In this document: piece after piece, positions 33,011 to 40,588 of the stretch
Position numbering within the stretch: the stretch's first letter is position 1
Layout of the letters: each line of letters begins with the position of its first letter
From: VRUE01 sp963698085
GTDB taxonomy: Bacteria > Actinomycetota > Thermoleophilia > Solirubrobacterales > 70-9
Assembly: GCA_963698085.1 (NCBI GenBank)
Contig: OY969122.1
Coordinates: 1,240,001 to 1,304,000, forward strand
Direction: 5' to 3'
DNA length: 64,000 nucleotides
Position numbers and translations under genes: made by a program
The notes under the pieces: model-generated
Database searches by the model: none
Told to the model about the DNA's origin: nothing
Seen by the model: the letters and a program-made list of their open reading frames with translations, nothing else

Positions 33011-36000
33011 TCAGTGTCCGCGACGGCCCCAGCTGTGTCCGGTGGGCGCCACGGTGCGGAGCTGGACGACAGCGGACTCACGGGCAGGTGATCTTCGCTC
33101 GAGCGGTCCCGCATGCAGCTCGGTCACCTCGGAGACGAGGACGTTGGTCGTCCCTTCGCGGCGCTCCAGCTTGCCCTTGGCGCGGACCAGCGGCGAGGTG
33201 CGGACCTCGGCGCGGTGGCGGTCGTAGACCGCAGGCGGCACGATCAGGTTGACCGTGCCGCGCTCGTCTTCGAGCAGCATGAAGACGATTCCCCTGGCGG
33301 TCTCGGGACGCTGACGGGCGACGACCATGCCCCCCACCTCAACGATCGTGCCGTCCTCAACCCGCTTCAGGTCGGTGCTGCGCAGCAGCTCGCGATCGAG
33401 GCCCTCGCGCATCAGTCCCATCGGGTGCTCGCCCAACGTCATCCCGGTCGAGCGGTAGTCGGCAATCGCCTCCCCCCACGGGTCGAGCGGCTCGAGCGTC
33501 GGCACATCGGGCGTCTCCAGCGGCAGCGCCATCTGCGTCCCCTCGCCATGACGCCGGCCACTGCCGGCAACCCCAGCCTCCCAAAGCGCCGCCCGCCGCC
33601 GGCCCGCAGACGTGCCGGTGCTGCGGTGTCCATATGGACCTCTCTCCACCGGCACGTCTGCAAGCTCGTCGAGGGCGCCGGCCCAGGCGAGGCGCTCGAG
33701 GCCGTCGCGGCTGACGCCGGAGCGCGAGGCCAGGTCGGCGATTCCCCGGTAGGGACCACCGCGGTCGCGCTCGGCGACCAAGGCCTCCATCTCCTCCTCC
33801 CGCACTCCCTTCACGTAGCCGAGCCCGATCCGCACCATCAACCCACCCCGCAGCTCTGGTTTGAGGGCCGACGGGCCGAAATGTCCACCCTGGATGGACA
33901 TTTCGGCCCGTCGGCGGGGTGTCTCGACGTGGCAGAGGACGCGGCTGCGGCTGGCGTCGGGAGGAGCGAGGCGGACGCCGCGGCGCTGCGCCTCATGGAC
34001 CAGTGCGTCGGGCGGATAGAAGCCCATCGGCTGCTCGTTGAGCAGCGCGCAGAGGAACTCCTGCGCGTAGTGAATCCTCAGCCAGGCCGAGTGGTAGGCG
34101 AGCAGGCCGAAGGCGGCCGAGTGCGCTTTGGGGAAGCCGAAGCCGGAGAAACCCTGGATCTGGTCCCAGACCCGCTCCGCCACCTCGAGCGGAACTTCCT
34201 TCGCCCCCACGGCGCCGACGAGGAAGCGGTCGTGGAATTCGTCGATCGCCCGCTGGGAGCGCTTGCGGCTCATCGCCCGCCGCAGCCCGTCCGCCTCGGA
34301 GTGGGTGAAGTCGGCGAGGGCGATCGCCACCTCGAGCACCTGCTCCTGGTAGACGATCGCGCCGAGGGTCTCTTCCAGCGCCGGCTGCAGCAGCGGGTGC
34401 TCGTAGGGGATCTCGTAGGTTGGGTCCTCGCGCCGCCGCTTGCGGCGCTCTATATACGGGTGGACGGCGCCGCCCTGGATCGGCCCCGGGCGGACCAGCG
34501 CCACCTGCACGGTGAGGTCGTCGAGGTTGCGGGGCTTGGTGCGGGGCAGCATCTGCATCTGGGCGCGGCTCTCGATCTGGAAGACGCCGGTCGTCTCAGC
34601 GGCACGGATCGATTCGAAGGTTTCGGTGTCGTCGAGCGAGATCCGCGAGAGGTCGAGCCACTTCCCCCGCGTGCGGCCGACTTCTTCGACGCAGCGCTCG
34701 ACCGCCGAGAGCATCCCCAGCCCGAGCAAGTCGATCTTGAGGAAGCCGGCGTCCGCGCAGGAGTCCTTGTCCCACTGGACGATCTGCCGCCCCTCCATCG
34801 CCGCCGGCACGACCGGGCAGACGTCGATCAGAGGTTGGGTCGAGATCACCATGCCGCCTGAGTGCTGGGAGGCATGGCGGGGCAGCCCCATCGCCTCGGC
34901 GGTGAGCCCGATCAGGACCTTCCAGCCGTGCGCCGCGGCGCGCTCGCGGCCGATTGCGGCGACGACGTCGCGCTCGATCTCGCCGCTGCGCTCGTGGAAG
35001 CCAACCGTCTTCGCCACCCGCTCGATCTCCGCCGGCGGCAGCGCCAGCGCCTTGCCAAGGTCGCGCACGGCGCCGCGCGGGCGGTAGGTGGGGAAGGCGG
35101 CGACCAGGGCGGAGCGGTCCTCGCCGTAGCGGTCATGCACGCGCGGGATCAGCTTCTCGCGGATGTCGCGGGGGAAGTCGAGGTCGATGTCGGGAGCGAC
35201 GGTGTGCTCGTCGACTTCCTCGTTGAGGAAGCGGCCGGAGAAGAGGTTCTGCTCGACCGGGTCGATGTGGGAGAGGCCGGTTAGGTAGCAGACGATCGAG
35301 CTGACGCTGGAGCCGCGCCCCCGGCCCGGGGGCATGATCGAGCGCGCCGAATCGGGCCCGCGCACCTCCAGCGCCACCTCGCGAGCCAGCTCGAGCAGGT
35401 CGCGGTGGAGGAGGAAGAAGCCGGAGAGGCCGCGGATGCGGATCGTCTTCAGCTCCTCCTCGAGCCGTGCCTCGGCTTCCCGGCACCTCGGCGAGTCCGC
35501 GTAGCGGTCAGCCAACAGGCTCCGGCAGACCTCGGCTAGCTCGCGATCGGCGGCGGGATTCTCTGAACCCGGGTAGCTGTAGCCCAGATCCGCGGTCAGA
35601 TCGAAGCGCAGCCGCTCGGCGAGGCACAGGGTCTCTGCGACCGCCTCGGGATGCTCGGCGAAGCGGGTCGCCATCGCCTGCGACGAGGCCAGAGCGGAGG
35701 ACGAGTTGCCGCGACGGCTCGGCTCGGAGGCCTCGAGCGTCGTCCCCAGCCGCGTCGCGACGAAGGCGTTCTGCAGCTGGGCACGGCGCCGGGCGTGAGC
35801 GTGGACGTTCCCGGTCGCCACGCAGGGAACTCCAAGCCGTTGGGCGAGGCCGGCGAGCCAGCGGTTGCGGGCGCGATCGTGGCGCCAGTAGGGCCGCTGC
35901 AGCTCGACGCGGAAACGGTCGTGGCCGAAGGCGGAGAGCAGGCGGCCGGCAAGGGTCGCCGCCCCGCGCGGATCACCACAGGCCCAGGCGCCGGCGACGA

Positions 36001-36463
36001 TCCCGTCCCGCGCGCAGCCGGAGAGGCAGATCAGGCCCTCAGCGTGGATTTCGACCTGCTCCAACGTCACCGACGGCTGCCCAGCGCTGCGGCCGGTGTT
36101 GTCGCGAGTGTGCGAATGGGCTTCGGTGAGAAGCCGGCAGAGATTGCGATAGCCGAGCGTGCTTTCGACCAGAAGCGTTAAATGGGCCGTCGATGGGCCG
36201 ATATGTGGAGTCCCGGTGGACATTTCGGCCCGTCGGCGGAGGGAGATCGTCACCTCGGCCCCGGTAATCCCCCGCAGGCCGCACCCTTTGCAGGCATGGG
36301 CGAACTCCATCGAGCCCCAAACCCCGTCGTGGTCGGTGAGGGCGAAGGCCGAGTAGCCGCGCGCAGCGGCAGCGGCGGCCAGCTCCATCGGCGTCGAGGC
36401 TCCGTCAAGGAAGGAAAAGGCCGAGTGAGCGTGCAGCTCTATATAAGGAGCGTCGTCATCCAT
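33011..36463 (-). CDS. dnaE2: error-prone DNA polymerase DnaE2 (ImuC)
   Basis: The 1150-residue C-family polymerase has an N-terminal PHP domain (HAHSAFSFLDGAS at 11-23), the catalytic PDIDLDF at 424-430, and YQEQVLEVA and SGFGFPKAHSAAFG in the fingers. The C-terminal OB domain includes GMVVARQRPETARGIVFMLLEDE, typical of the translesion enzyme DnaE2. It works with ImuB under SOS control. Three inverted-repeat inserts add peptides near residues 75-93, 850-866 and 935-953, where I expect DnaE2 proteins to be shorter. ATG overlaps the DUF6504 stop by one base. Confidence 0.95.
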   Translation of the reverse strand: MDDDAPYIELHAHSAFSFLDGASTPMELAAAAAARGYSAFALTDHDGVWGSMEFAHACKGCGLRGITGAEVTISLRRRAEMSTGTPHIGPSTAHLTLLVESTLGYRNLCRLLTEAHSHTRDNTGRSAGQPSVTLEQVEIHAEGLICLSGCARDGIVAGAWACGDPRGAATLAGRLLSAFGHDRFRVELQRPYWRHDRARNRWLAGLAQRLGVPCVATGNVHAHARRRAQLQNAFVATRLGTTLEASEPSRRGNSSSALASSQAMATRFAEHPEAVAETLCLAERLRFDLTADLGYSYPGSENPAADRELAEVCRSLLADRYADSPRCREAEARLEEELKTIRIRGLSGFFLLHRDLLELAREVALEVRGPDSARSIMPPGRGRGSSVSSIVCYLTGLSHIDPVEQNLFSGRFLNEEVDEHTVAPDIDLDFPRDIREKLIPRVHDRYGEDRSALVAAFPTYRPRGAVRDLGKALALPPAEIERVAKTVGFHERSGEIERDVVAAIGRERAAAHGWKVLIGLTAEAMGLPRHASQHSGGMVISTQPLIDVCPVVPAAMEGRQIVQWDKDSCADAGFLKIDLLGLGMLSAVERCVEEVGRTRGKWLDLSRISLDDTETFESIRAAETTGVFQIESRAQMQMLPRTKPRNLDDLTVQVALVRPGPIQGGAVHPYIERRKRRREDPTYEIPYEHPLLQPALEETLGAIVYQEQVLEVAIALADFTHSEADGLRRAMSRKRSQRAIDEFHDRFLVGAVGAKEVPLEVAERVWDQIQGFSGFGFPKAHSAAFGLLAYHSAWLRIHYAQEFLCALLNEQPMGFYPPDALVHEAQRRGVRLAPPDASRSRVLCHVETPRRRAEMSIQGGHFGPSALKPELRGGLMVRIGLGYVKGVREEEMEALVAERDRGGPYRGIADLASRSGVSRDGLERLAWAGALDELADVPVERGPYGHRSTGTSAGRRRAALWEAGVAGSGRRHGEGTQMALPLETPDVPTLEPLDPWGEAIADYRSTGMTLGEHPMGLMREGLDRELLRSTDLKRVEDGTIVEVGGMVVARQRPETARGIVFMLLEDERGTVNLIVPPAVYDRHRAEVRTSPLVRAKGKLERREGTTNVLVSEVTELHAGPLERRSPARESAVVQLRTVAPTGHSWGRRGH
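33606..33661. repeat. nested palindromic element inside dnaE2
   Basis: GCAGACGTGCCGGTG (33606-33620) pairs perfectly with 33647-33661. Inside the loop GTCCATATGGAC (33628-33639) is itself a perfect palindrome. The element adds about 19 codons (DVPVERGPYGHRSTGTSAG) without breaking the reading frame. Confidence 0.85.
33868..33914. repeat. perfect 20-bp inverted repeat inside dnaE2 (element A1)
   Basis: 33868-33887 is exactly complementary to TGGACATTTCGGCCCGTCGG at 33895-33914, with a 7-base loop. On the coding strand it reads as the peptide RRRAEMSIQGGHFGPSA, in frame. Its right arm recurs at 36217-36236. Confidence 0.9.
36190..36236. repeat. second copy of the dnaE2 element (element A2)
   Basis: The right arm TGGACATTTCGGCCCGTCGG at 36217-36236 is identical to that of 33895-33914, and the following CGG matches too. 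The left arm near 36190-36209 pairs with 15 of 20 positions, so this copy is more decayed. It encodes RRRAEMSTGTPHIGPST in frame. Confidence 0.8.
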
Positions 36464-36708
36464 CAGGCCCGTTGCCGGTACCAGCGTCCGGCGCCGTTGC
36501 GGAAGACGACCGTGTTACGTCCGTCTAGGAGGACGAGCTCGAAGTAGTGCCGCCACATCCGCCGCAACGTCCACCAGCGATCCTCGACCAACCACTCCTC
36601 GCGCACCGCTACCACCTCGACCCCCTCGACCGCGGCTGGCATGCCTTCGGCATCAACCGCGACCGCCACCCGCTCCGGGGCGTAGAGCCGCCGAATCCCC
36701 GGCCTCAT
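36463..36708 (-). CDS. DUF6504 protein of the SOS mutasome operon
   Basis: The 81-residue basic, tryptophan-rich protein (VREEWLVEDRWWTLRRMWRH, FELVLLDGRNTVVFRNGAGR) belongs to the DUF6504 family, normally encoded between imuB and dnaE2 in Actinobacteria. Its stop overlaps the dnaE2 start by one base, so translation is coupled. A role as a small mutasome subunit or adaptor is inferred from this constant position. Here the gene upstream is not imuB but an opposite-strand insertion. Confidence 0.8.
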   Translation of the reverse strand: MRPGIRRLYAPERVAVAVDAEGMPAAVEGVEVVAVREEWLVEDRWWTLRRMWRHYFELVLLDGRNTVVFRNGAGRWYRQRA

Positions 36709-36797
36709 CGGCTCCGGCGCACATTTAGATGACTATCGACTCGAAAAATTGACCTGAGTCGCACACCTGCGCGCCATCGCCTCCTAGCGTCGGTGCC

Positions 36798-37142
36798 GTG
36801 CTCTGGCCGCCGAACGTAGGAGATCCACTTCCTCGCTCTGCGGATGTCTGGTTCGAGCAATCCAAGCTGGATTGGATACTGAGCATGAAAGGGCACGGCC
36901 TTGAATGGAGCCGCGTCTTCCGCGTGTATCCCGATGACCAAAAGTCGGTGTGGAGAGCAATTGCGGTAGCAACACCCAGAGCACCGGTCCAGGTAGTGCG
37001 TGATCGCTTGCCCTTCGGTTTTTCCTGCGGAATCGAAGTCGATCTCGTGCTCAACAGCCGTAATGCTCCGGTGACAGTTGCCTGGCACTACGCTTTTGAA
37101 AATGCCGCTCCTAGGCTCGTCACTGCTTATCCCAGCCTCTAG
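36798..37142 (+). CDS. DUF6883-like protein of a two-gene toxin/antitoxin-like module
   Basis: This 114-residue protein, read from GTG 36798, resembles the DUF6883 family (LDWILSMKGHGLEWSRVFRV, VQVVRDRLPFGFSCGIEVDLVL, ending VTAYPSL). Its base composition is clearly lower in GC than its neighbours, which suggests recent acquisition. It is followed after 12 bp by a DUF4926-like gene, a recurrent pairing that has the look of a toxin-antitoxin or immunity module. The pair lies opposite to, and inside, the SOS mutasome operon. Confidence 0.6.
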   Translation: MLWPPNVGDPLPRSADVWFEQSKLDWILSMKGHGLEWSRVFRVYPDDQKSVWRAIAVATPRAPVQVVRDRLPFGFSCGIEVDLVLNSRNAPVTVAWHYAFENAAPRLVTAYPSL

Positions 37143-37154
37143 CATGGAGAAGCC

Positions 37155-37373
37155 ATGGCGATAGCTCACGGGATAAATGAGTTCGACATTGTCGAACTCA
37201 CCGAGCGAGTAGACGATGCGCCTGCTGGCGCGCGAGGGGGCGTGTTGGAGTTCTATACCCCTGAGGTCGCGATGCTCGAGATTCTCGAACCCGAGCTCGG
37301 CCCCGCCGAGAGAATCATCTTTGCCCCGCTCGACAAGCTGCGCGTCGTGGAGCCAGCGGCAAAAAGCTCCTAA
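37155..37373 (+). CDS. DUF4926-like small protein
   Basis: The 72-residue protein has the KOW/SH3-like pattern of DUF4926: FDIVELTERVDDAPAGARGGVL, then a C-terminal EFYTPEVAMLEILEPELG and IFAPLDKLRVVE. It is the second gene of the DUF6883-DUF4926 pair and may be the antitoxin or immunity protein. It stops 14 bp before the convergent truncated imuB. Confidence 0.65.
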   Translation: MAIAHGINEFDIVELTERVDDAPAGARGGVLEFYTPEVAMLEILEPELGPAERIIFAPLDKLRVVEPAAKSS

Positions 37374-37386
37374 CTCACTCATCGGC

Positions 37387-38100
37387 TCAGCACCGGATAG
37401 GAGTGAGCACTGCGCGGCGCTCGGGCAGCCGCGAGCCGGCGTCGACCGGCAGCACCTTGAGCAGCGAGTCGGCGCCCTGGGTGGCGCGGACCTCGCGCAG
37501 GGCGGCGCCGAGGCGGTGACGGCGGGACTCGTCCCCGCGCACGGCGAGCTCGAGCTGATCGGCGGCGCGGGAGCCGAGGCCAATCGCGCGCAACGACAGC
37601 GAGACGGCGGGTGCCGGCAGCTCCTCCAGCCGCGGCAGGAGCACTCCGCGCAGGGCTCGTGCCGACCCAGTGGGCCGGCCGAGACCCTGCGCGACGCTCC
37701 AGCTGCTGCCGTCACCGAACATGGCGCCGAGGCGTAGCCCCAGCAACGTTCGCCCCGAGCGCCTCGGTGCGGCAAGCAGTCGATCGACCAGCAGCTCCAG
37801 CGCCCGCTCCAACTGGCTGCCAACCGTGCCTTCCGGCAAATCGATCTCCTCCATCAGCTCCTCCCATGAGCCGTGGAGGGTGCAGACAAGCAACTCGTCC
37901 TCGCCCCGGGCAATGCGCAGAGCGCGCAGCCCAGCCGGCCCAAAGCGGTCGGCAACGTGGGAAGGCGAGAGCTCAGCCAGCTCCCCCAGAGTGCCAATCC
38001 CAAGCCGTTTCAGCGCCTCGACCAGGTTGCCCGCCTCACGCTCGGGCAAGCCCAATCGCTCGCTCAGCGCCGCAACGGGGAGTTCGGAGACGAAAGCCAT
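37387..38100 (-). CDS. N-terminally truncated ImuB (Y-family polymerase-like)
   Basis: The 237-residue protein matches only the C-terminal part of ImuB. It has the helix-hairpin-helix LKRLGIGTLGELAELSPSHV and FGPAGLRALRIARGEDEL at about residues 24-70, then the little-finger-like region and a C-terminal tail. The roughly 250-residue palm and fingers are missing. Complete ImuB proteins are about 500 residues and lack polymerase activity but link DnaE2 to the sliding clamp. The ATG lies directly under a perfect LexA palindrome, so this short form is placed to be expressed on DNA damage. Confidence 0.75.
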   Translation of the reverse strand: MAFVSELPVAALSERLGLPEREAGNLVEALKRLGIGTLGELAELSPSHVADRFGPAGLRALRIARGEDELLVCTLHGSWEELMEEIDLPEGTVGSQLERALELLVDRLLAAPRRSGRTLLGLRLGAMFGDGSSWSVAQGLGRPTGSARALRGVLLPRLEELPAPAVSLSLRAIGLGSRAADQLELAVRGDESRRHRLGAALREVRATQGADSLLKVLPVDAGSRLPERRAVLTPIRC

Positions 38101-38102
38101 CG

Positions 38103-38120
38103 TACGAACATATGTTCGTA
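38103..38120 (-). promoter_or_regulatory. LexA (SOS) box upstream of truncated imuB
   Basis: TACGAACATATGTTCGTA is a perfect 18-bp palindrome containing the actinobacterial LexA consensus core GAAC-N4-GTTC. It starts three bases before the imuB ATG. Damage-induced LexA cleavage should therefore derepress the mutasome genes. Confidence 0.85.
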
Positions 38121-38176
38121 TAGAAACGAACGAAGATCAACCTACGAAAGGTTTCTTTTTTTCTTCGATCGGGCGC

Positions 38177-38416
38177 TTACAGCTGAGTGACGACTACCCC
38201 GAGGATGCCGGCGATGAGGGTGACGATCGTTGCGCTGGCCATTTTCAGCAGCGCCTGTTGGAGGCCGTCAAATCTCTGGTTGAGGCCGTCGAAGCCCGAC
38301 TTCATCTCCAGCCGCAGATCGCGGAATTCCACGTCGACCTTGTCGAAACGCCGATTGACCTCGTCGCGGAAGTCGTCCAGCCGCTCATCGGTCCAGCTCT
38401 CTCTCATCTTGTACAT
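38177..38416 (-). CDS. SWTDERLDD-family coiled-coil membrane protein, copy 4
   Basis: The 79-residue paralogue starts MYKMRESWTDERLDDFRDEV, has a coiled coil (NRRFDKVDVEFRDLRLEM) and ends in a membrane helix closing LGVVVTQL. It is most similar to copy 3 in the first 25 residues and to copies 1 and 2 at the C-terminus. About 90 bp upstream is conserved with copy 3. It lies between the LexA box and a TetR gene. The function is unknown. Confidence 0.75.
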   Translation of the reverse strand: MYKMRESWTDERLDDFRDEVNRRFDKVDVEFRDLRLEMKSGFDGLNQRFDGLQQALLKMASATIVTLIAGILGVVVTQL

Positions 38417-38505
38417 GATCGCAGACGCTAAGACAAAACGTCTCGTGAGAGGCGCGCCGAATCTAAATCTTCTGAATCAGCTCTGCGACGAAACCGTCGC
38501 AACCA
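38417..38505. repeat. conserved upstream block of coiled-coil copy 4
   Basis: This block is the counterpart of 32922-33010. It contains the hairpin GCGACG (38485-38490) AAAC CGTCGC (38495-38500). The block extends into the TetR gene, so it encodes that protein's last residues, around ATVSSQS. Confidence 0.6.
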
Positions 38506-39073
38506 GCTCGTCCTCGAACTCGGGCAAACGATCGGCTTCGTCGGCGACGACGAGCTTGCCGACCAGGGCGAGCAGGCCGGCGGCGCGAACCCAGTTGGTC
38601 CCCAACTTCTCGACGAACGCCTCGACCATCGCGTCGTGGCGCTTCACCCCCTCGGGGCCGGCGGCGAGGATCTCGACGGTCAGCAGCCGCGCCGACGGCG
38701 GGTCGGCGGCGAATATGGCGAGGGCGGCGTGGATCGCGGTGCGGGCATTCGCCTCGAGGCCCTCGTCCGTCCCCCGATCGCTCTGCTCGCCTGGCCGGTC
38801 AACCTCCTCCAGCAACCGTCCCAGCAGCTGCCGGTGGGCAGCGAGCAGGCAATCCTCCTTGCCTGAGAACTGCTTGTAGAAGGTGACCGAGGAAACGCCG
38901 GCCCGCTTCGCCACCCGCTCGACCGAGGTGCCGACATAGCCCTGCTCGCCGCATTCCTCCGCCATCGCCGCCACCAGCCGTTCGCGTTGGTTGCGGGCGA
39001 TCACATCCGCCGGGATCCCGTGCGACCCCGGCGGCAACCGCCGTCCCCAACGGCTCTCAGTCTGGTGCGCCAT
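38477..39073 (-). CDS. TetR/AcrR-family regulator
   Basis: This 198-residue TetR protein has its helix-turn-helix at residues 30-75 (QRERLVAAMAEECGEQGYVG, RAGVSSVTFYKQFSGKEDCL). The N-terminal PPGSHGIPADVIARNQRERL resembles the GRHGLPREF leader of the TetR proteins at 46.7-54.4 kb. The ligand is unknown. AGTTCCCAAAAAC (39091-39103) lies just upstream of its start and is the same half-site seen near the other TetR genes. Its last codons lie in a conserved block shared with another locus. Confidence 0.9.
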   Translation of the reverse strand: MAHQTESRWGRRLPPGSHGIPADVIARNQRERLVAAMAEECGEQGYVGTSVERVAKRAGVSSVTFYKQFSGKEDCLLAAHRQLLGRLLEEVDRPGEQSDRGTDEGLEANARTAIHAALAIFAADPPSARLLTVEILAAGPEGVKRHDAMVEAFVEKLGTNWVRAAGLLALVGKLVVADEADRLPEFEDELVATVSSQS

Positions 39074-39130
39074 GCCGAAAGGATAGAGCCAGTTCCCAAA
39101 AACAGAAGAACGTTTTGCTGGGAGGCAAAG

Positions 39131-39158
39131 GCGGGGCCACGATCACTCGTGGCCCCGC
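39131..39158 (-). terminator. 12-bp hairpin terminator
   Basis: GCGGGGCCACGA (39131-39142) and TCGTGGCCCCGC (39147-39158) form a perfect stem with a 4-base loop. On the minus strand it is followed by CTTTGCC. It should end the transcript of the secreted protein gene whose stop is at 39213. Confidence 0.7.
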
Positions 39159-39212
39159 GTGCTTCTACGTTGGCCTCATCTCTCGGTCAAGACCAAGACT
39201 CGACTCAACCTT

Positions 39213-40421
39213 CTATTCGACCCAAACGCCCTGCGGCTGACCAAGTGAGTTGGTCGCCGTGAATCGGTCCACGGCTTTATACTTGCCATTGGTGAACGTT
39301 CCCTCGACGACGCAGGCTTCTCCTTTCACGGTGACCGGGAGGCCCGGGGCGGACCCGCCCGTAGTCACGCTGCGCAGCTTCCCTGAGCCAGCATTGGTGT
39401 AGGTCCGACCTGATGATCCGGTTTTCGGACCAATCGTCGCAGTGCATCCACCACCAGTGAGCGAAACGGTGATCGGATTGCTCGCACACGTGGCACCCAC
39501 GATGTCAAACCCACCTGAGGCGTGCAGGACGTAGCTGCATCCGCCCATGCTCAGCGTGGCGTTCTGGTCGAGGAATTTGCAGCCACTGTAGGTACCGGAG
39601 ATCGTGATGCTTTCCGGCGCCGCAGTCGCCGATTCTCCGCTGAGCGAGTGGTTGCTGCAGGTTACCGTGCCGTTGATGAAGCCTTCGAAAATCGCTTTGT
39701 TTTCGACCCCCGCTCCGCTGAAGCTCACTGGCCCTTCTTCGGCGACAAACTCGGTCGGGGCCGGTGGTGCGCTCGGTTCAGCCCAAATACCCGCACCACT
39801 GGAGATTTCCCACGTCCCGGTGTAAGCACCATCGTGGAAGGTCCCAACTTCGGGACCAAGGCAGCCTGACCCGGTGGCGGTATAGGTGATGCCGCTCAGT
39901 TTGGCCGTCGCAACGATATGCCGGTTGCTGCCCGTTCCGACGTTTTTGTAGGTCACCGACCCCAAGTGCTGCTGATTGCCGACTTTGATTGAACATCCTT
40001 GGTGGTTGAATTCAATCAACGTGTTGCCGCATCCAGTTATGTCCATGGAGCCAGAAAGCGATTCTCCACCGGGATGGAACCGATAGTCGCAAGTCCCCAT
40101 GATGGCGTAAAAAGTAATCCCGAGAAATTTGCACGGGAGCAGCGGGGTTCCGTCTTCCGTCTCTTCCTGTGTGTTGGGTTCTACTGTGACATAGTCTTCT
40201 GCACTGCTCAATTCCTGACTGATGAAGTCGTTGTCACAATTGGCGAATTTATATCCAGCGCCTTTGAATTCGAACGCGTGATCACTGGGTGCGTCCCCTG
40301 CCCAGATGATTCCACTTTGTTCTGCTCGGAAGTCAGATGCCGACGCCGATGTGGTACCAAACAGCATTGCCATCGCAAACGCCGTCAGGGCGAGAAGCCC
40401 ATAGGTCTTCGATCTTTTCAC
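39213..40421 (-). CDS. secreted protein with two internal repeats, unknown function
   Basis: The 402-residue protein starts with GTG behind a GGGAGG ribosome binding site and has a signal peptide (1-28). Two cysteine-containing modules follow: residues 36-205 (FKGAGYKFANCDN, CDYRFHPGGESLSG, GCSIKVGNQQHLG, ITYTATGSGC) and 220-390 (FEGFINGTVTCSNH, CSYVLHASGGFDIVG, GCTATIGPKTG). They share layout and cysteine positions, so the gene probably arose by duplication. It is likely a surface or extracellular protein with disulfides. It is the first of three large secreted proteins. Confidence 0.65.
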   Translation of the reverse strand: MKRSKTYGLLALTAFAMAMLFGTTSASASDFRAEQSGIIWAGDAPSDHAFEFKGAGYKFANCDNDFISQELSSAEDYVTVEPNTQEETEDGTPLLPCKFLGITFYAIMGTCDYRFHPGGESLSGSMDITGCGNTLIEFNHQGCSIKVGNQQHLGSVTYKNVGTGSNRHIVATAKLSGITYTATGSGCLGPEVGTFHDGAYTGTWEISSGAGIWAEPSAPPAPTEFVAEEGPVSFSGAGVENKAIFEGFINGTVTCSNHSLSGESATAAPESITISGTYSGCKFLDQNATLSMGGCSYVLHASGGFDIVGATCASNPITVSLTGGGCTATIGPKTGSSGRTYTNAGSGKLRSVTTGGSAPGLPVTVKGEACVVEGTFTNGKYKAVDRFTATNSLGQPQGVWVE

Positions 40422-40588
40422 AATTCCTCCCTATATCGACGATCAGGACCGCCGGTTGGTGAAATTCAGGGCCGCACGACACATAGGGTCGTACGCTCGA
40501 GTAAACATCTCAGCCAGCGGCGATCACCGGCCTTGGCGATGTGGCAAACGACGGGCTGGGCGATTTGACAGCCGGAAAACGGAGTGTG

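Noticed and set aside
35681..35740. possible fourth dnaE2 palindrome (CGAGGCC ... GGCCTCG)
   Set aside because: Only 7-bp arms with a loop of more than 35 bases. In GC-rich DNA this can arise by chance, though it could be a decayed copy.
36705..37823. 372-codon minus-strand frame that could bridge imuB and DUF6504
   Set aside because: The protein is low-complexity and does not resemble ImuB. The DUF6883/DUF4926 pair on the other strand explains the region better.
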